Assembly (NCBI GenBank): GCA_004369045.1
Contig: ML213528.1
Coordinates: 1-64,000, forward strand
Direction: 5' to 3'
From: Heliocybe sulcata
Taxonomy: Eukaryota; Basidiomycota; Agaricomycetes; Gloeophyllales; Gloeophyllaceae
Length of the DNA stretch: 64,000 nucleotides
Shown here piece by piece: positions 10,875 through 21,439 of the stretch. The position numbers were made by a program, and so were the translations under genes. Below the pieces are notes generated by a model. That model had not been told where the DNA came from and ran no database searches. It saw only the letters and a list, made by a program, of their open reading frames with translations. Every line of letters begins with the position of its first letter. Position 1 is the stretch's first letter.

Positions 10875-11173
10875 TATTAACAGTCAAACTCTCTCAGTCG
10901 GGGTTATAGAACGACTGTATTAGCACTATACCTATTAACAGTCAAACTGTCATACATAAATAAGTATAGCTATCATAAGAATGTCATAAGGAACGTACCT
11001 CTCTCAGTCGGGGTTATAGAATGACTGAGAGAGCGGAAATCGTGCCAGCAAAGCAATTTGCTGGCACCGGCGTAAACCGGAATCGTGAGAGTTTCTACCT
11101 ACGGGACGGTCCGAGTTGCCTAATAAAGAAATATAACGAACGTATGTTTTATTCTAAACTACGGATTCTAACA
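10875..11173 (-). repeat. Copia 5' LTR
   Basis: A 299-bp LTR identical to 5,898-6,196 apart from one C/T difference. It carries the same internal duplications and the same TG...TA termini in element orientation. It would contain the promoter of the element. Confidence 0.93.
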
Positions 11174-11178
11174 GTTCT
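11174..11178. repeat. Target site duplication GTTCT, right copy
   Basis: Exact match to 5,893-5,897, marking the right edge of the copia insertion. Confidence 0.9.
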
Positions 11179-12700
11179 CAAACCTCAGGCGAATATGCTC
11201 TCGCATGCGCCTCCTGGACCTCAGACTGCCTCCACGCTGATTTATCTCGATCAGCCAAAAGCGACTGGTAGAGGGGAACTTCTCTGCAGACGAGCCCGGG
11301 CTTTCGGTGCCTCCGTAGTACTGACACCCCGCTGAAATACAGTCCGTGGCGATACCTCGGATTCAGGGATCATCTGAGTTCCCGGAGACTCGTTTGGGCT
11401 AATCCCCAGCGATATCACTGCTAGATTCGTTGCAGAAGCACGTCCTGGTCGTGCGTCGCGCTTCAGGCATTGGAGGACATGGCGTACGAAAAGACATATT
11501 GCCATTCACCCGTACGCTGCTCTCACCAGTGAGCTCGTGTCGACTGTAACATACGGTTGACTCTTCATGTTACACGCACTGTACAAGGCCGGCACTGCTG
11601 TGGGTACCGGAGTCCTTTGTGCATTGGGTCGGTGATGGGGATTACTGCTCTTTGTTAGGTGTAGCTCGACAGGGTCCGGACGTCTTACGCACCACGAGCT
11701 TCCCCATTTCGCTACCCTATCCCCAACGGGGACAAGCAGAGGAGAATCAACGAACGCGATTCGCTCACCATCAGCAGACAGTCGCTTGCCCCTGAAATTA
11801 ATCTCCGTGCCAGACGACTGTTCTGCCACATCCACGTGACGGCTGCGCCCCTTGCCACAGGTCATGTTACCTGTACACTTGAGCTCGAACGTACCTGGAC
11901 GAAGTGGCCGTCTAAGGAGATAATTAACTCCTGTTACGCGGTAGGCTTCTGTCGGTAAAATCTACGAAGAGAAGAGCAGGCTTGATCGTCTGACGCTTCG
12001 ACTGCTATCCGGGCAGATCGTTGTGTTTCGTAGATAGGGCGTTTCTACCTGATCCCGAGAAAAGACGCGCAGATCCGAAAGTTTGAGCAGTCTCCAATGA
12101 ATGATGCCAGAGGAAGGAGTTGTCGTCTTGTCTCGATCCGTAGGAGATAAGCCCCGGATGTGATTGGCAGGCGAAACGAGAAGCGTTAGCGCAACTTTGA
12201 TCGGGTCCTCGGTGGGTCACTTAAATCCCGCTATGCAGGGTGGCGACGCAGGCGGGGAGCTGGAGGATATCGGAGGGAGCCAATTAGGGCAGGCGGAGAG
12301 ATACATGGATGGTAATATTGGGTGAAACAATGATCAGGACGAGGTGATGGTTGGGGCGCGTATGACGAAGGCGAGTATGATGATGCGCTCACCGAAGAGG
12401 ACGGTCCAGGGGCTGATGCGTTATTGGCGTGCGCCCTTGATATCCCAGTACTAGCAGGAATGATGACGAGCGGGCGATAATGCCAGCGTTAGCGTAGAGA
12501 TTAATGACATGATCTGTTCGCCAGCAAGTCATTAGCTCGACGCTACCATCACGTACCATCCCTCTCAACATCCCCAGATCTGTTCTTCCTAACCACAACT
12601 ACGATCAAGAGCTGAAACAGCTAGAGAAAGACAAGTCGACGCTCCAACCTAATGGATGATGCGCCTCTTCACCTCACCTGGGCTATGATGCGGACTTGCG
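11179..12700. other. Gene-poor flank with unrecognised open frames
   Basis: Minus-strand open frames at 11,251-11,505 and 11,506-11,865 (the latter containing KCTGNMTCGKGRSRHVD and SADGERIAFVDSPLLVP just inside or beside it) look more protein-like than chance, but no domain, start or complete splice structure could be found. They may be remnants of one decayed gene. The plus strand shows nothing supportable. Confidence 0.3.
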
Positions 12701-13669
12701 GGTGTACAGTTCAGTCGGTGTCGGGGTTAAGGTGAGCGATCCTGCACGGCCGTACGTCTCCCGACGCCGACGGAACCAAACCCAGTTCCCGCCACTACCT
12801 TTATCCTCCGTATTCCCATGGTACCCGGTTCCGTTTCAGAGTACGCCTAACTCTAAAATGCCTCGACACGCCCATACGCACCTCTGTTGTTATACATATG
12901 TGTGTATAGCAACTGGACACGTATATACTATCGCTATGACACCGTTGGGTTTACGTACAGGCGACATTGGAATACATTCTATGCTACACTCTAATCGACC
13001 CTGGATCGCTGGTATCCTGGACACTGAGCAGCATCTGGCCACGCATGCGAGGCTGCAACAGAATACCACCCTACGCGATACTCGAGGGACACGAATAAGC
13101 CTGTCATCGCCTCCAGCCTTCCATTCGCAACTCGGAAGAAGCCAAACAAGGCAAGAATACCCCAGTGGAGTCCGGCGTTTACCACCTCCGAAGCTCATTC
13201 ATAATCGAAGCTCAAAGGCACACACTGCATACTAATCAATCCCCCTCGGGAGGGTCTAAGAAAAGCAAAGACGGACGACGTCGGAGCCAAGAATAGCAAA
13301 CACATGCGCGGATCTGGGGTCGCGTGCCCGACGCGGGTGTCAGGCAGGATGTAAGTACGGAGGAAGACGATCCAGGAGCGAGGAGTACTAGTGGTGGTGT
13401 GTCTTCCCATCCGCCTACTTCGAGTGAGGTCCGAGAAACACAAAGTGCCTCTGGTTGTCTAAATCGAGACGCAGGACGCTGGTCAGAAGCTCCGGAACGG
13501 TCTGGTCTGAGATCTGAGTACAATCGGTAGTGTCATAGGGACGGGCGCGTCCGAGCAGAAGATGGGTGATCGATGATTGTGCAAGACTTTTCATCTCCAT
13601 CACCGGAGCGCAGAAAGACAGTGTCCAGTCGGTGATGTTCCCGAGGCTGGAAAGACGCGCTGTCCCGAC

Positions 13670-13755
13670 TTCCTACACAATCCGTGAGGACATCCAGGAA
13701 ATGGAAATTCCGGGACGTCCGGGTTGTCCGAGACTCCGAGCTGTCCGGGTAGCAA
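13670..13755 (+). repeat. Diverged inverted repeat, copy 1
   Basis: The segment containing CCAGGAAATGGAAATTCCGG and GACGTCCGGGTTGTCCGAGA resembles, with substitutions and small gaps, the reverse complement of 14,213-14,300. Shared cores include AAATTCCGGGACGTCCG. It could be the ends of a decayed element of about 630 bp, or two scattered repeats. Confidence 0.45.
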
Positions 13756-14212
13756 ACATCACCAAATAGTCAGCCGCGAAGGGCTCATTAGTTAATATTT
13801 GGGTGGCTGTGCTGGTGGCTGCAGTCGCAGTGTGAATCGGAAGAAGTCTGGTTGATATTGTGATTTGCTTCTGCTCATCTTCTGCTATGAATGGCTTAGA
13901 AAATATTCTGAACTTGGCCGAAATTTATTTGACACTGTTCAACCCTCTGTCCCTCTCCAAACTTTACCAACTGATTAATTCCAAAGCCCGGCTACATATC
14001 AGACCTTATTTATAGCTTTGATGAGAGATTGACACCGCAATCTTGGCAAATAAACTCCATGTAATCTTTATGAATAGAACCTTATGAAGTTCCCCTGCAA
14101 GTAGAGGATGTATTGCACAGAGGAAAGGAACACACGCCGGAGAGAGCAGGACACTAACGATAACCGTGACAATAGTCGCGTGCGCGTGATGTCACAGCAG
14201 CACAGTTGTGGC

Positions 14213-14300
14213 GCGACTCGGAGAGCGCGGACACTCGGACGTCCCGGAATTTCGAACTCCCAGATTTCCTGCAATCCGTGCACACCAGAGGCAAGCTCCG
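14213..14300 (-). repeat. Diverged inverted repeat, copy 2
   Basis: Partner of the copy at 13,670-13,755 on the opposite strand; the exact shared core AAATTCCGGGACGTCCG reads on the minus strand here. No coding content was recognised between the two copies. Confidence 0.45.
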
Positions 14301-16291
14301 AGTCTCCGAGTCGGGAGACGCAGACCCGAGGGAAGGAACCGCGCCCGCGTCGGGTAACCCGGTAAGGCGTTGACGAGAGCGACCACTTCAGACTTTGTAA
14401 TGTCCCACAAGATCCAGAGCCTGTGCCGAGGGGGGCAGAGAGGGCAGACAACATGCCGCAGAGTGCGTCCGTGGCATCCGGGTTAGAGGCGGAGAAGCCT
14501 GGATCGAGAACCGTTGTCGAGGTGACAGTTCGAGTTCGAGAGGCGCGCCTGAGGATGAGCCAGGCGTGCATGCGGCTGAGTCCAGGACGAGTCTGAACTT
14601 GCGCCGACGTGGGAGCAGATCTCTTCTACACCGGGACCGCGGTAGTTCTTCCGTAAGCCATCAAGACACACCACTCCGTCAGCAAGCCCGGCGTACGAGC
14701 TCTCCGAAATAGAAGGCGGTGGTGAGATGGCAGGAAGGTGTGATAGCCGAGCTATCGGTCGCCTGGACTGGAGTTGAGCAGCGTCCGTATCTAACATGGC
14801 GAGAACTGGACCAGCGTATAGTGGGAGCCTCGTAACTAACTCGAGTAAGGAGACGGCCACGTAGAGCTGCCGACAAGATGTATCCCGGAGTTACGCGTAT
14901 GTCCCTCCGAACTCTGTGGGAGGACGAAGGTGTCGATCCGCAGGTTGGATGATAAGCGAGCGTCGAGACGTCGGTAGCGGAGGCAGAAGCGTGCGAAGCG
15001 AGAGATGTGCCTGGCACATATTCACCGGCGGCTGGATGGGGACTTGCAGATCCACAGCGATTGTCGAGGTGAGATAGAACAGGGGCCAGCGGGAGACGAT
15101 AAGACGCGCATTTGTTTGCTTCCGGGTGCAGCAGAGAGGGTGCACAGGAGAGAGGTCGAGAGGAAAGCTGTGGTAGTTGCGGTCGGAGAAGAAGCCCGAG
15201 GGAGCCCATCAATGCCCAATATTGGACAGAGAGTTAGCCGCGATAGCGGATTGACAGCGTAGCCCACAGACAGTCGGTTAAGCAAACGGTGATAGGGGAA
15301 TGTATTGTTACCTAGACTGATTGATGCGAGGACACTTCAAACGGGATCAGAGGGTTAGGGATCGCCAGGGTTGCAACGTTGAGTCGTAGTTATCGTCGTG
15401 TACACTTGTAGGCCAGCGCTGTGTCGTCCAGAGAGTCGATGCTGCGAGCTTTAGAGGATTAATATTAAGAGCCCCACTCGATGAATGCAGTGCAGCGTCG
15501 ATGGGCGAGCGGCTGAGACCGGACAGTGACGCACTCTGGCACGGGACTTGCAGAGGCCTGTTTGCGCGTATTTGCCCGTCGCGAAGCTTCTGTTTCCCGA
15601 TATGGGCAAGTTAGCAATAAGGGCAGTGATCGGTAATTGCCGAGTTGCGAGTTGCTGATAATGGCCGGGGACGCAGAGCTGGGTGCGCTGCTCTTCCCCG
15701 CCAACCTCTGCTCCTCGTCGGATGGTCCTTTGAACGGCCCACGTTCCCTCCCTCGTTCTTCCCCTCTCCACCCCGATCGACCCCAAGCCGACCCAAGGAT
15801 AACGCCTGGAGTGAGTACAGCCCTTCTTATCGCCGCCGTCGCCGCTGCTGACGACGACGACCGCGCCGCGCAGAATCTCGCGACCCTTGCCGGCCTCTCC
15901 CACCCGCCCTTCAACACTCCCCTCGAACGACAACCGCAAGCCTTCAAAGGACCCGATAGACCGCTTGAGCCCTGCTCGCGACTATTGATCGATCCCACCG
16001 CTATCTGACACTACACACCTTGCCAGGCTCCGCTGAGAAATCGCGTGCCTGTACCTCACGACCCCACTTTTTCTTTACGCCGACTTTGTATCGTACCTGG
16101 CATCCGCTGAGCACCGCTCGCGTACCAGACCGTACTCGTCATCACCTTTCCAAAACTTACCTTTTGACCGACTTACCTTTGCTCAACTCACCGACTCTCG
16201 CTAACAACAACACAACCAGTAGGCCGCCCTCTTTCCTGCCTCTTCGTGTACTTACCGGTCCCAGATAATCCGAAAAATCTATACAACAACA

Positions 16292-17558
16292 ATGGCAATG
16301 ACACTCCCAATCGCCATTCCCAACCCCTCGTCCCCCAGCACCCCGCCCTCCGACGCCGCTCCTGGCTCCCCCACCGCCGCCTCTGAAGGCTCCACCAACT
16401 CTGCCGGCTCCCCCAACCAGCCGACGCACCATCCCAACGGCCAGCCTATCAAACGCAAGCCCAGCCGCCGCGCCAACACCGCCGAGCGCCGTGCCACGCA
16501 CAACGCCGTCGAGCGCGCCCGCCGCGAAACACTCAACGGCCGGTTCCTCGTACGTTTTACCTTCCTCCCTTCTTGTGCTGTCGCTGACGCGCTTCTAGGA
16601 CCTCGCCGCGCTCCTCCCCAACCTTTCTCAGATCCGGCGCCCGTCCAAGTCCGCCATTGTCAACAGCAGCATCGCGCATATCCACGCCTCGCGCCGTCAC
16701 CGCCTGCTCGCCTCGCGCGAGCTGCGTCTCCTCAAGCTCGAGTCCGACGCCCTCCGCCGCGAGCTGAACGAGTGGCGCGACCGTGCGGGGCTGCCGCGCG
16801 TCGAGGAGCCTGTCCGGGGCGAGGGCTTCAACGTCGTCGTCTCGGGCGAAGTGGAGATCCTGCCGATTGCGGGCATGGACGGGGAGGATGTGGAGGAGGC
16901 GGAGGAGGACGGGGAGGAGTTTGTCGGCGCGCAGCAGCCGCAGCAGCAGGAGGAGATGGTGGTGAACCTGGAGGAGATGCGGGCGGTCGCGATGATGAAG
17001 ACTGCCCAGGCTGCGTCTGCTGGGTCTGGCCCGTTTGCGCATGTGCCGCCTGCGCTGAACCTGGCTGGTATTATGCCGCGGCCGAGTCCGTTTGACCAGT
17101 CGGGCGGGCTTGTGGGTGCGGGAGGGTTCCCGTTTGGGGGAGGGGAGGTGGATAAGGTTGCGGCGTGGAATATGCATATGTATCAGCAGCAGAATTCGGG
17201 GATGTTTACGCCGCCGCATTCTGCGCATGGGCCGTCGCCGCCGCCGAGCAAGCAGGGGGGGTTCTTTGCGCATGCGCAGAGGGGCTTGTATGGGAGCCCT
17301 GTGGAGAGTGAGGAGGGGATGGGGATGATGGGAAGGGGGAGGAGTGTGAGTGTGGGGAGGGAGAGGAGCGGGAGCTTTGGGATGGAGGGGCAGGTGCCGA
17401 GGAGGATGGGGTGGGATGGCGGAGGGATGGGGATGGGGATGATGGGTATGCAGGGCGGGATGGGCGTGCAGGGGGGCATGGGCATGGGTATGGGTATGGG
17501 GAATGTGGGTATGAAGGCGCTGGCTGTTGGCGGGGGAGGGTATGGGATGATGATGTGA
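16292..17558 (+). CDS. bHLH transcription factor
   Basis: Two exons (16292-16549 and 16599-17558) encode about 405 residues. A Pro/Ser-rich N-terminus leads into the basic helix-loop-helix domain at residues about 60-130. The basic region THNAVERARRETLNGRF carries the His, Glu and Arg positions that make E-box (CACGTG, class B) contacts in Max-like factors. Helix 1 crosses the intron into DLAALLPNLSQI, and helix 2 is KSAIVNSSIAHIHASRRHRL, followed by a leucine-bearing, possibly coiled stretch (LRLLKLESDALRRELNEW). The remaining two thirds is low complexity: acidic, glutamine-rich, then a glycine/methionine-rich tail ending GGGGYGMMM. It should act in the nucleus as a dimer; targets are unknown. 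The start ATG follows an A-rich leader and no upstream ATG in frame competes. A generic fungal bHLH protein, not assignable to a named regulator. Confidence 0.88.
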
Positions 17559-18950
17559 GCGTGCGCGTGCTTGCTATACCCTATGCTCGACTCGCTATGC
17601 CATGAACGATATGCCCCTCCCGTCTGTGTCGCGCTTGTTTTCTTGATACCACCCCTCGCTCTGTGCTATTTATCGGCCGAATACTCAAGGTGTCCGTGTA
17701 TCACCGCTGTAGTCTGTATTGCTGCTCTCGTGGGCGGTTACTTTTTTTTTTTTACTCTTTTTTTTCGTTTGTTTGCGATGGTACTCGTGTATGGATGAGA
17801 TCTAGATAGGAAGTCGCTCGTTGATCGAAATTGTCGCTCGTTAAATTATTGCTTTGGAAGTGGTGTGTTGGGCTGGCTTGGTTTGCCTGTTGGGGTGATG
17901 TATACTTTGAATTGGTAGATGTGTACGGTTGTAGTAGAATAGAATAGGATAGAATATGTGAGTTCGAGCTCGAGGTGTGACCCCTAGTTGGGGAGAGACA
18001 TGTGTTTTGGGCGGGCCGGAGTGTGCAGGTACCCGGGTCTGAGAAGAGAAGGAGAGTACGGCATTGTGATATATGAACTAGGTACGGAGAAGATGTAGGG
18101 CGAGATGGGCGAGTTTGTGGACGGCTGGTGGTAGAGGGGTACGTGGAGGGTATGGAGGTGGTAAGCTTAAGCAATAGCTAGTCCTCTTGCGTTCGCCGGG
18201 CGTTGAGTCCCGCGAACCTCGGTGCAGACACCTGCAGTCTGTTACCAGCCCATCGTGGCTAATGCGGATGAAAGCACATCTCGAGATCGCGTCTGGGACG
18301 CGTCATCCATGAGCTGGCGGGATAAGTGCGATCGCGGACCTCGATACATGGTCTGCAAAGGAAGGGGGACGCAGATAAGCTTTGTTGGCGTCAGCGGTCC
18401 ATAAGTGCTCACATTCGGCTCAGGGCGGCTGTCTGCTACTCGTGCGGTGAATGGCCCAGGCTGGTATGTGAAGAGTGACGAGCAGAAAGATATGGACAGA
18501 TAGAACGCACCGAACGTCAAAGTTGACTAGCCGTGAGGAGTATAGATCCAGCGAGTTACAACGTCAGTCGACGCGGAGATAGGCCTTGCCAATGGATCTC
18601 GTGCGACATGGCGTACCTCTGACGTTCGTAGTAGGGAGTCGAAAGGGGCTAGAAGGAGAAAGCGCGCGAGGGCCTGGTTGTGTTCCAACAGAACGAGAAG
18701 ATACGCCATATGCATGGCGTCGCTGACACCTGCGCTTCCGAAACCCAACCCGTGCAGTAGCTCTCGTCTGTCCGGTCGATTGGCGCTATACCGCTTGGAT
18801 CGCAGTAAGGATGGATCGCAGTAAGGATGCATATCAGACAGATGCTGAGGAATGCAGAGGTATCTGTCGCATTGCAGTCAAGTGCCCCAGAGGACGATTG
18901 GACCGACTCGCGGAGACCAGGGCTCACGGAGGAAGAGTACGATCTTTGGG
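17559..18950. other. Downstream region of bHLH gene, no confident gene
   Basis: Contains the probable 3' untranslated region of the bHLH gene, with a T10 run near 17,743, and then unassigned sequence. A minus-strand open stretch (about 18,649-18,950) with hydrophobic runs (FLSICLICILTAIH) may be a remnant of a membrane-protein gene into which the KDZ element inserted. A 14-bp unit containing GGATCGCAGTAA is duplicated in tandem near 18,795-18,827. Confidence 0.45.
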
Positions 18951-18958
18951 AGCGTACA
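18951..18958. repeat. KDZ target site duplication AGCGTACA, left copy
   Basis: The eight bases AGCGTACA directly precede the left inverted repeat and recur directly after the right one (27,189-27,196). 8-bp duplications are reported for Zisupton elements. Confidence 0.9.
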
Positions 18959-19077
18959 CACCTGGGCTTCCCAAAGGAGTAGTCTTATAATAGTGGACAT
19001 ACGACCCACTGGCTCAGTATTGTAAGAGTCAAAGGCTCTATTTCCTAACTCCGGCGGATGCGCCAGCGGTACCACTG
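18959..19077 (+). repeat. KDZ left terminal inverted repeat
   Basis: 119 bp starting CACCTGGGCTTCCCAAAGG. The reverse complement matches 27,070-27,188 with three A/G differences. The inner part holds an ACTCCGGCGGA motif shared with the right-end repeats. Confidence 0.93.
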
Positions 19078-19149
19078 CCCTTGAGCTGGATAGCCTAGTA
19101 CCGGAGACTCCAGCGGCACCGCCAGTAGCCATGGGCACGAGCTTCGGAG

Positions 19150-19182
19150 TCGGGATAGGCGGGAGTCGGGATAGGCGGGCTC
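19150..19182. repeat. Short tandem duplication in KDZ left end
   Basis: The unit GAGTCGGGATAGGCGG occurs twice head to tail just inside the left end of the transposon, in noncoding sequence. Confidence 0.7.
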
Positions 19183-19405
19183 GGCACCGACGGGTACATG
19201 ATGGCGGGAGCAGGTATATGGCGGGCTGCCCATCATACAGTAGTACCTACCCTGAAGGCTAAACCATGTAACTTAACCATAGTGAGCGAATAACATATTT
19301 CATTTATCAAAGTTGTTCAAGGTACAAGAACGTCGGTGAAGTTAAACCTATGGGATTACAAGCAACAGTTCCAATATAGAGAGGCATACTGGTAGAAGGA
19401 TATCT

Positions 19406-21438
19406 TTAAGAGGTTGCGATGCCAGTGCTCAAGCCGTCGACTGAGACATTGAAGTCCATTCCATCGAAACCACTCGGGAGCGCTGATGCCGTGCCCGATA
19501 CACCTGCACCAGGGAAGGCACCTAAATGTCCGGCGAGATGACCGGTCTCTGGGCCCCACATTGCTGCCATGGTATGCGCAACCGGGTCGTGAAGTCCATC
19601 GAATTCCCCGGTGCCCAGCATCATGTCAGGAGCGAGCCGTGGCAACATCGCGTGGAAGGGATCGCGCAGGAAGTCTTGCATAGGTGTGAGTGACATACCG
19701 GCGTCGACATGCATGGCGTCCGTCTTGAAAAGCAGCTGTTCATGTACGGCAGTGGGAGTGACAGACATCGGAGCAGACTGCAGTGCAGTGGCAGTAGACA
19801 AGGGCGGAGGGGTATGGCACATTGGGGGAGCAGGCGAAGGGGACGATGCTAGCGGCGTAGCGGACGGCAGGACTGGACTGCGTGGTGTATTGTCGGTGTT
19901 GGAAGCGACGGAAGACAGAACGGCGCTCGCGGCAGCACGGGCGACAGGGCGAGCGACAGGGCGGGCGACAGGGCGGGCGACGGCATGTGCAGGTGTCTGC
20001 TCACTCTCTTCGTCTGAGTCCTCGATGATCTCCCTGCTCTTCGGTTGGTTTTCCTTGTCGCGTAGGGTACCACCCGCTGTCGTGACCACTGCCGTCCTCT
20101 TCTTCCCTTTCTTACTACCCTTGTCCGACCGCTCCTTCCGGGTGTATTCACCCTCGATGGTCCCATCCTCAATCTGCTGCTGCCGAAGAGCAGCGGCCTC
20201 CTCGAACTCCGCTTGACCCAGCTTGCGGAAAAATACATGACCGTCCTCCCATTGCTTGTAGAGAGCTTCCAGGCGAGGAAGAGACTTCACGACATCACTA
20301 AGGTTGCCGAAGGGGATGTCGTCGGGCCAGCCATCGATTACAAGACGATGTTTGACCGTGATATCGCTCCAGAAATTCGTGTACTGCATCTGCACCTTCT
20401 TGGAAGGTCCGACAGCCTCACCTGGGCTTTGTTAGTCTTATTCTGTCAAACAGCTATGGTTATGCGACGCACACAACTTCCGATCAATTAGCTTTCGCAG
20501 GCTGCTTTTGAGGTCCGTTGAGCGCTTCTTGTATGATAATGCAGCGCCTGCATAATACGATCAGATAGTGGCTGCGATAGACAATGATAACATACCGGTT
20601 AACCCTCGCAGTGCATATGCCTCCATACGACACATGAAATCGTGCAGTTCCAACCTGGTTGTATCTTCCAAGAAGTCTTGTACCCCGTTCGTGCAGAATG
20701 CCCTAGGACTTGATGCGGTATCCGTCCGCCCGCGCACCAAAAGAAGGATTGACTCGGTTCCTGTTCTCTCCTGGAGAAGTGTGAGCTGTCCAAGCGCACA
20801 GTTTAGTATGAGATGGTCGAGATCGAGGTAGATAGGGCTTACTTCGTCCTCTATGGCTTGTGATGTATGTACAAGATCATGTGAACGTGATGTCGCTGTA
20901 GTCCGCATTGCCCTCGCTTGGGTAGCCTTCTCTTCCTCGAACTCCTTGACGATAAGCTCACGCTCTTCATCAGTGAGAGTTTTGTATGCATCTCTGATGG
21001 TCTGTAACAGCGACGGAAGGATGGCCTTCCCTGTACTGCCTGGAGTAGTACCGAGAATCAGCACATATATCCGAGACCGATAGCTATGACAATAGACATA
21101 CCGCCACCCTGTCCATCCCGGCGCATCTTCCACGAGAAAGCATTCCAGGCACTTGTCTTTGAGCGTATACCTTTTGTGAGAGACCCGCGCCCTACGTGGA
21201 TGTCGCAAGAGACACGTTGGAGACTTTTGCCATGTTTCTGTGCGATGTCTTCCACCATCTGTGCGATACGGTCCAGGACATTGTTGATATCGGTGTCGTA
21301 TGCAGCATTTTTCTGGTGACGTTGCAGCTTGAGTCGGTCGCGCGCTTCTTTGCTGAGTTTGACACGAGTAGCCTGTTGCCGTGGACCTTGCCTTCCCCGC
21401 ACAGGCTGTATGTCCTTGTATCGTCGTGTGGGCGCCAT
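19406..21438 (-). CDS. KDZ-element passenger protein, C-terminal gene
   Basis: Multi-exon gene inside the KDZ transposon, from the ATG at 21438 (MAPTRRYKDIQPVRGRQGP) to the stop at 19406-19408. The first exon is basic and rich in Lys/Arg/Gln. Later exons hold TSAWNAFSWKM, GKAILPSLLQTIRDAYKTL and TDEERELIVKEFEEEK, a pattern faintly like an HMG box, then TNFWSDITVKHRLVIDGWPD. The C-terminal third is low complexity, with a tandem VARP repeat (19,937-19,980) encoded by a 12-bp unit. Similar proteins accompany KDZ transposases in other Agaricomycetes as far as I recall, but no enzymatic function can be claimed; DNA binding is a guess. The frame upstream of the ATG is open into the preceding block, so this could be the 3' part of a larger gene joined through a GTAAGT donor near 21,459. 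Confidence 0.65.
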
Positions 21439-21439
21439 C

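Larger units (their letters stand above)
5898..11173 (-). mobile_element. Ty1/copia LTR retrotransposon, young, near-whole
   Basis: A 5,276-bp element on the minus strand, bounded by 299-bp LTRs that differ at one base and flanked by GTTCT duplications. In element order it carries the 5' LTR (10,875-11,173), a primer site, a gag-like region with a CCHC knuckle and DSG protease motif, then integrase, reverse transcriptase and RNase H, a polypurine tract, and the 3' LTR (5,898-6,196). The integrase-before-RT order defines copia (Pseudoviridae-like). One difference in 299 bp points to a very recent insertion, geologically well under a million years on usual rate assumptions. It looks near-whole, with roughly two interruptions of the coding frame; some copia families use frame changes or splicing between gag and pol, so it may not all be decay. 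It lies in gene-poor sequence between the OB-fold gene and the bHLH gene. Confidence 0.95.
12701..16291. other. Gene-poor region upstream of the bHLH gene
   Basis: No supported gene was found in about 3.6 kb. Open frames up to 179 codons occur on both strands but are arginine- and serine-rich and overlap one another, as expected of GC-rich noncoding DNA. Two diverged inverted copies of a segment of about 90 bp lie near 13,670-13,755 and 14,213-14,300. The last 300-600 bp, rich in C/T runs, probably hold the bHLH promoter and 5' leader. Confidence 0.5.

Noticed and set aside
12696-13235. Plus-strand frame of 179 codons
   Set aside because: Arg/Ser/His-rich composition, no domain, no start context, and overlapping open frames on the other strand.
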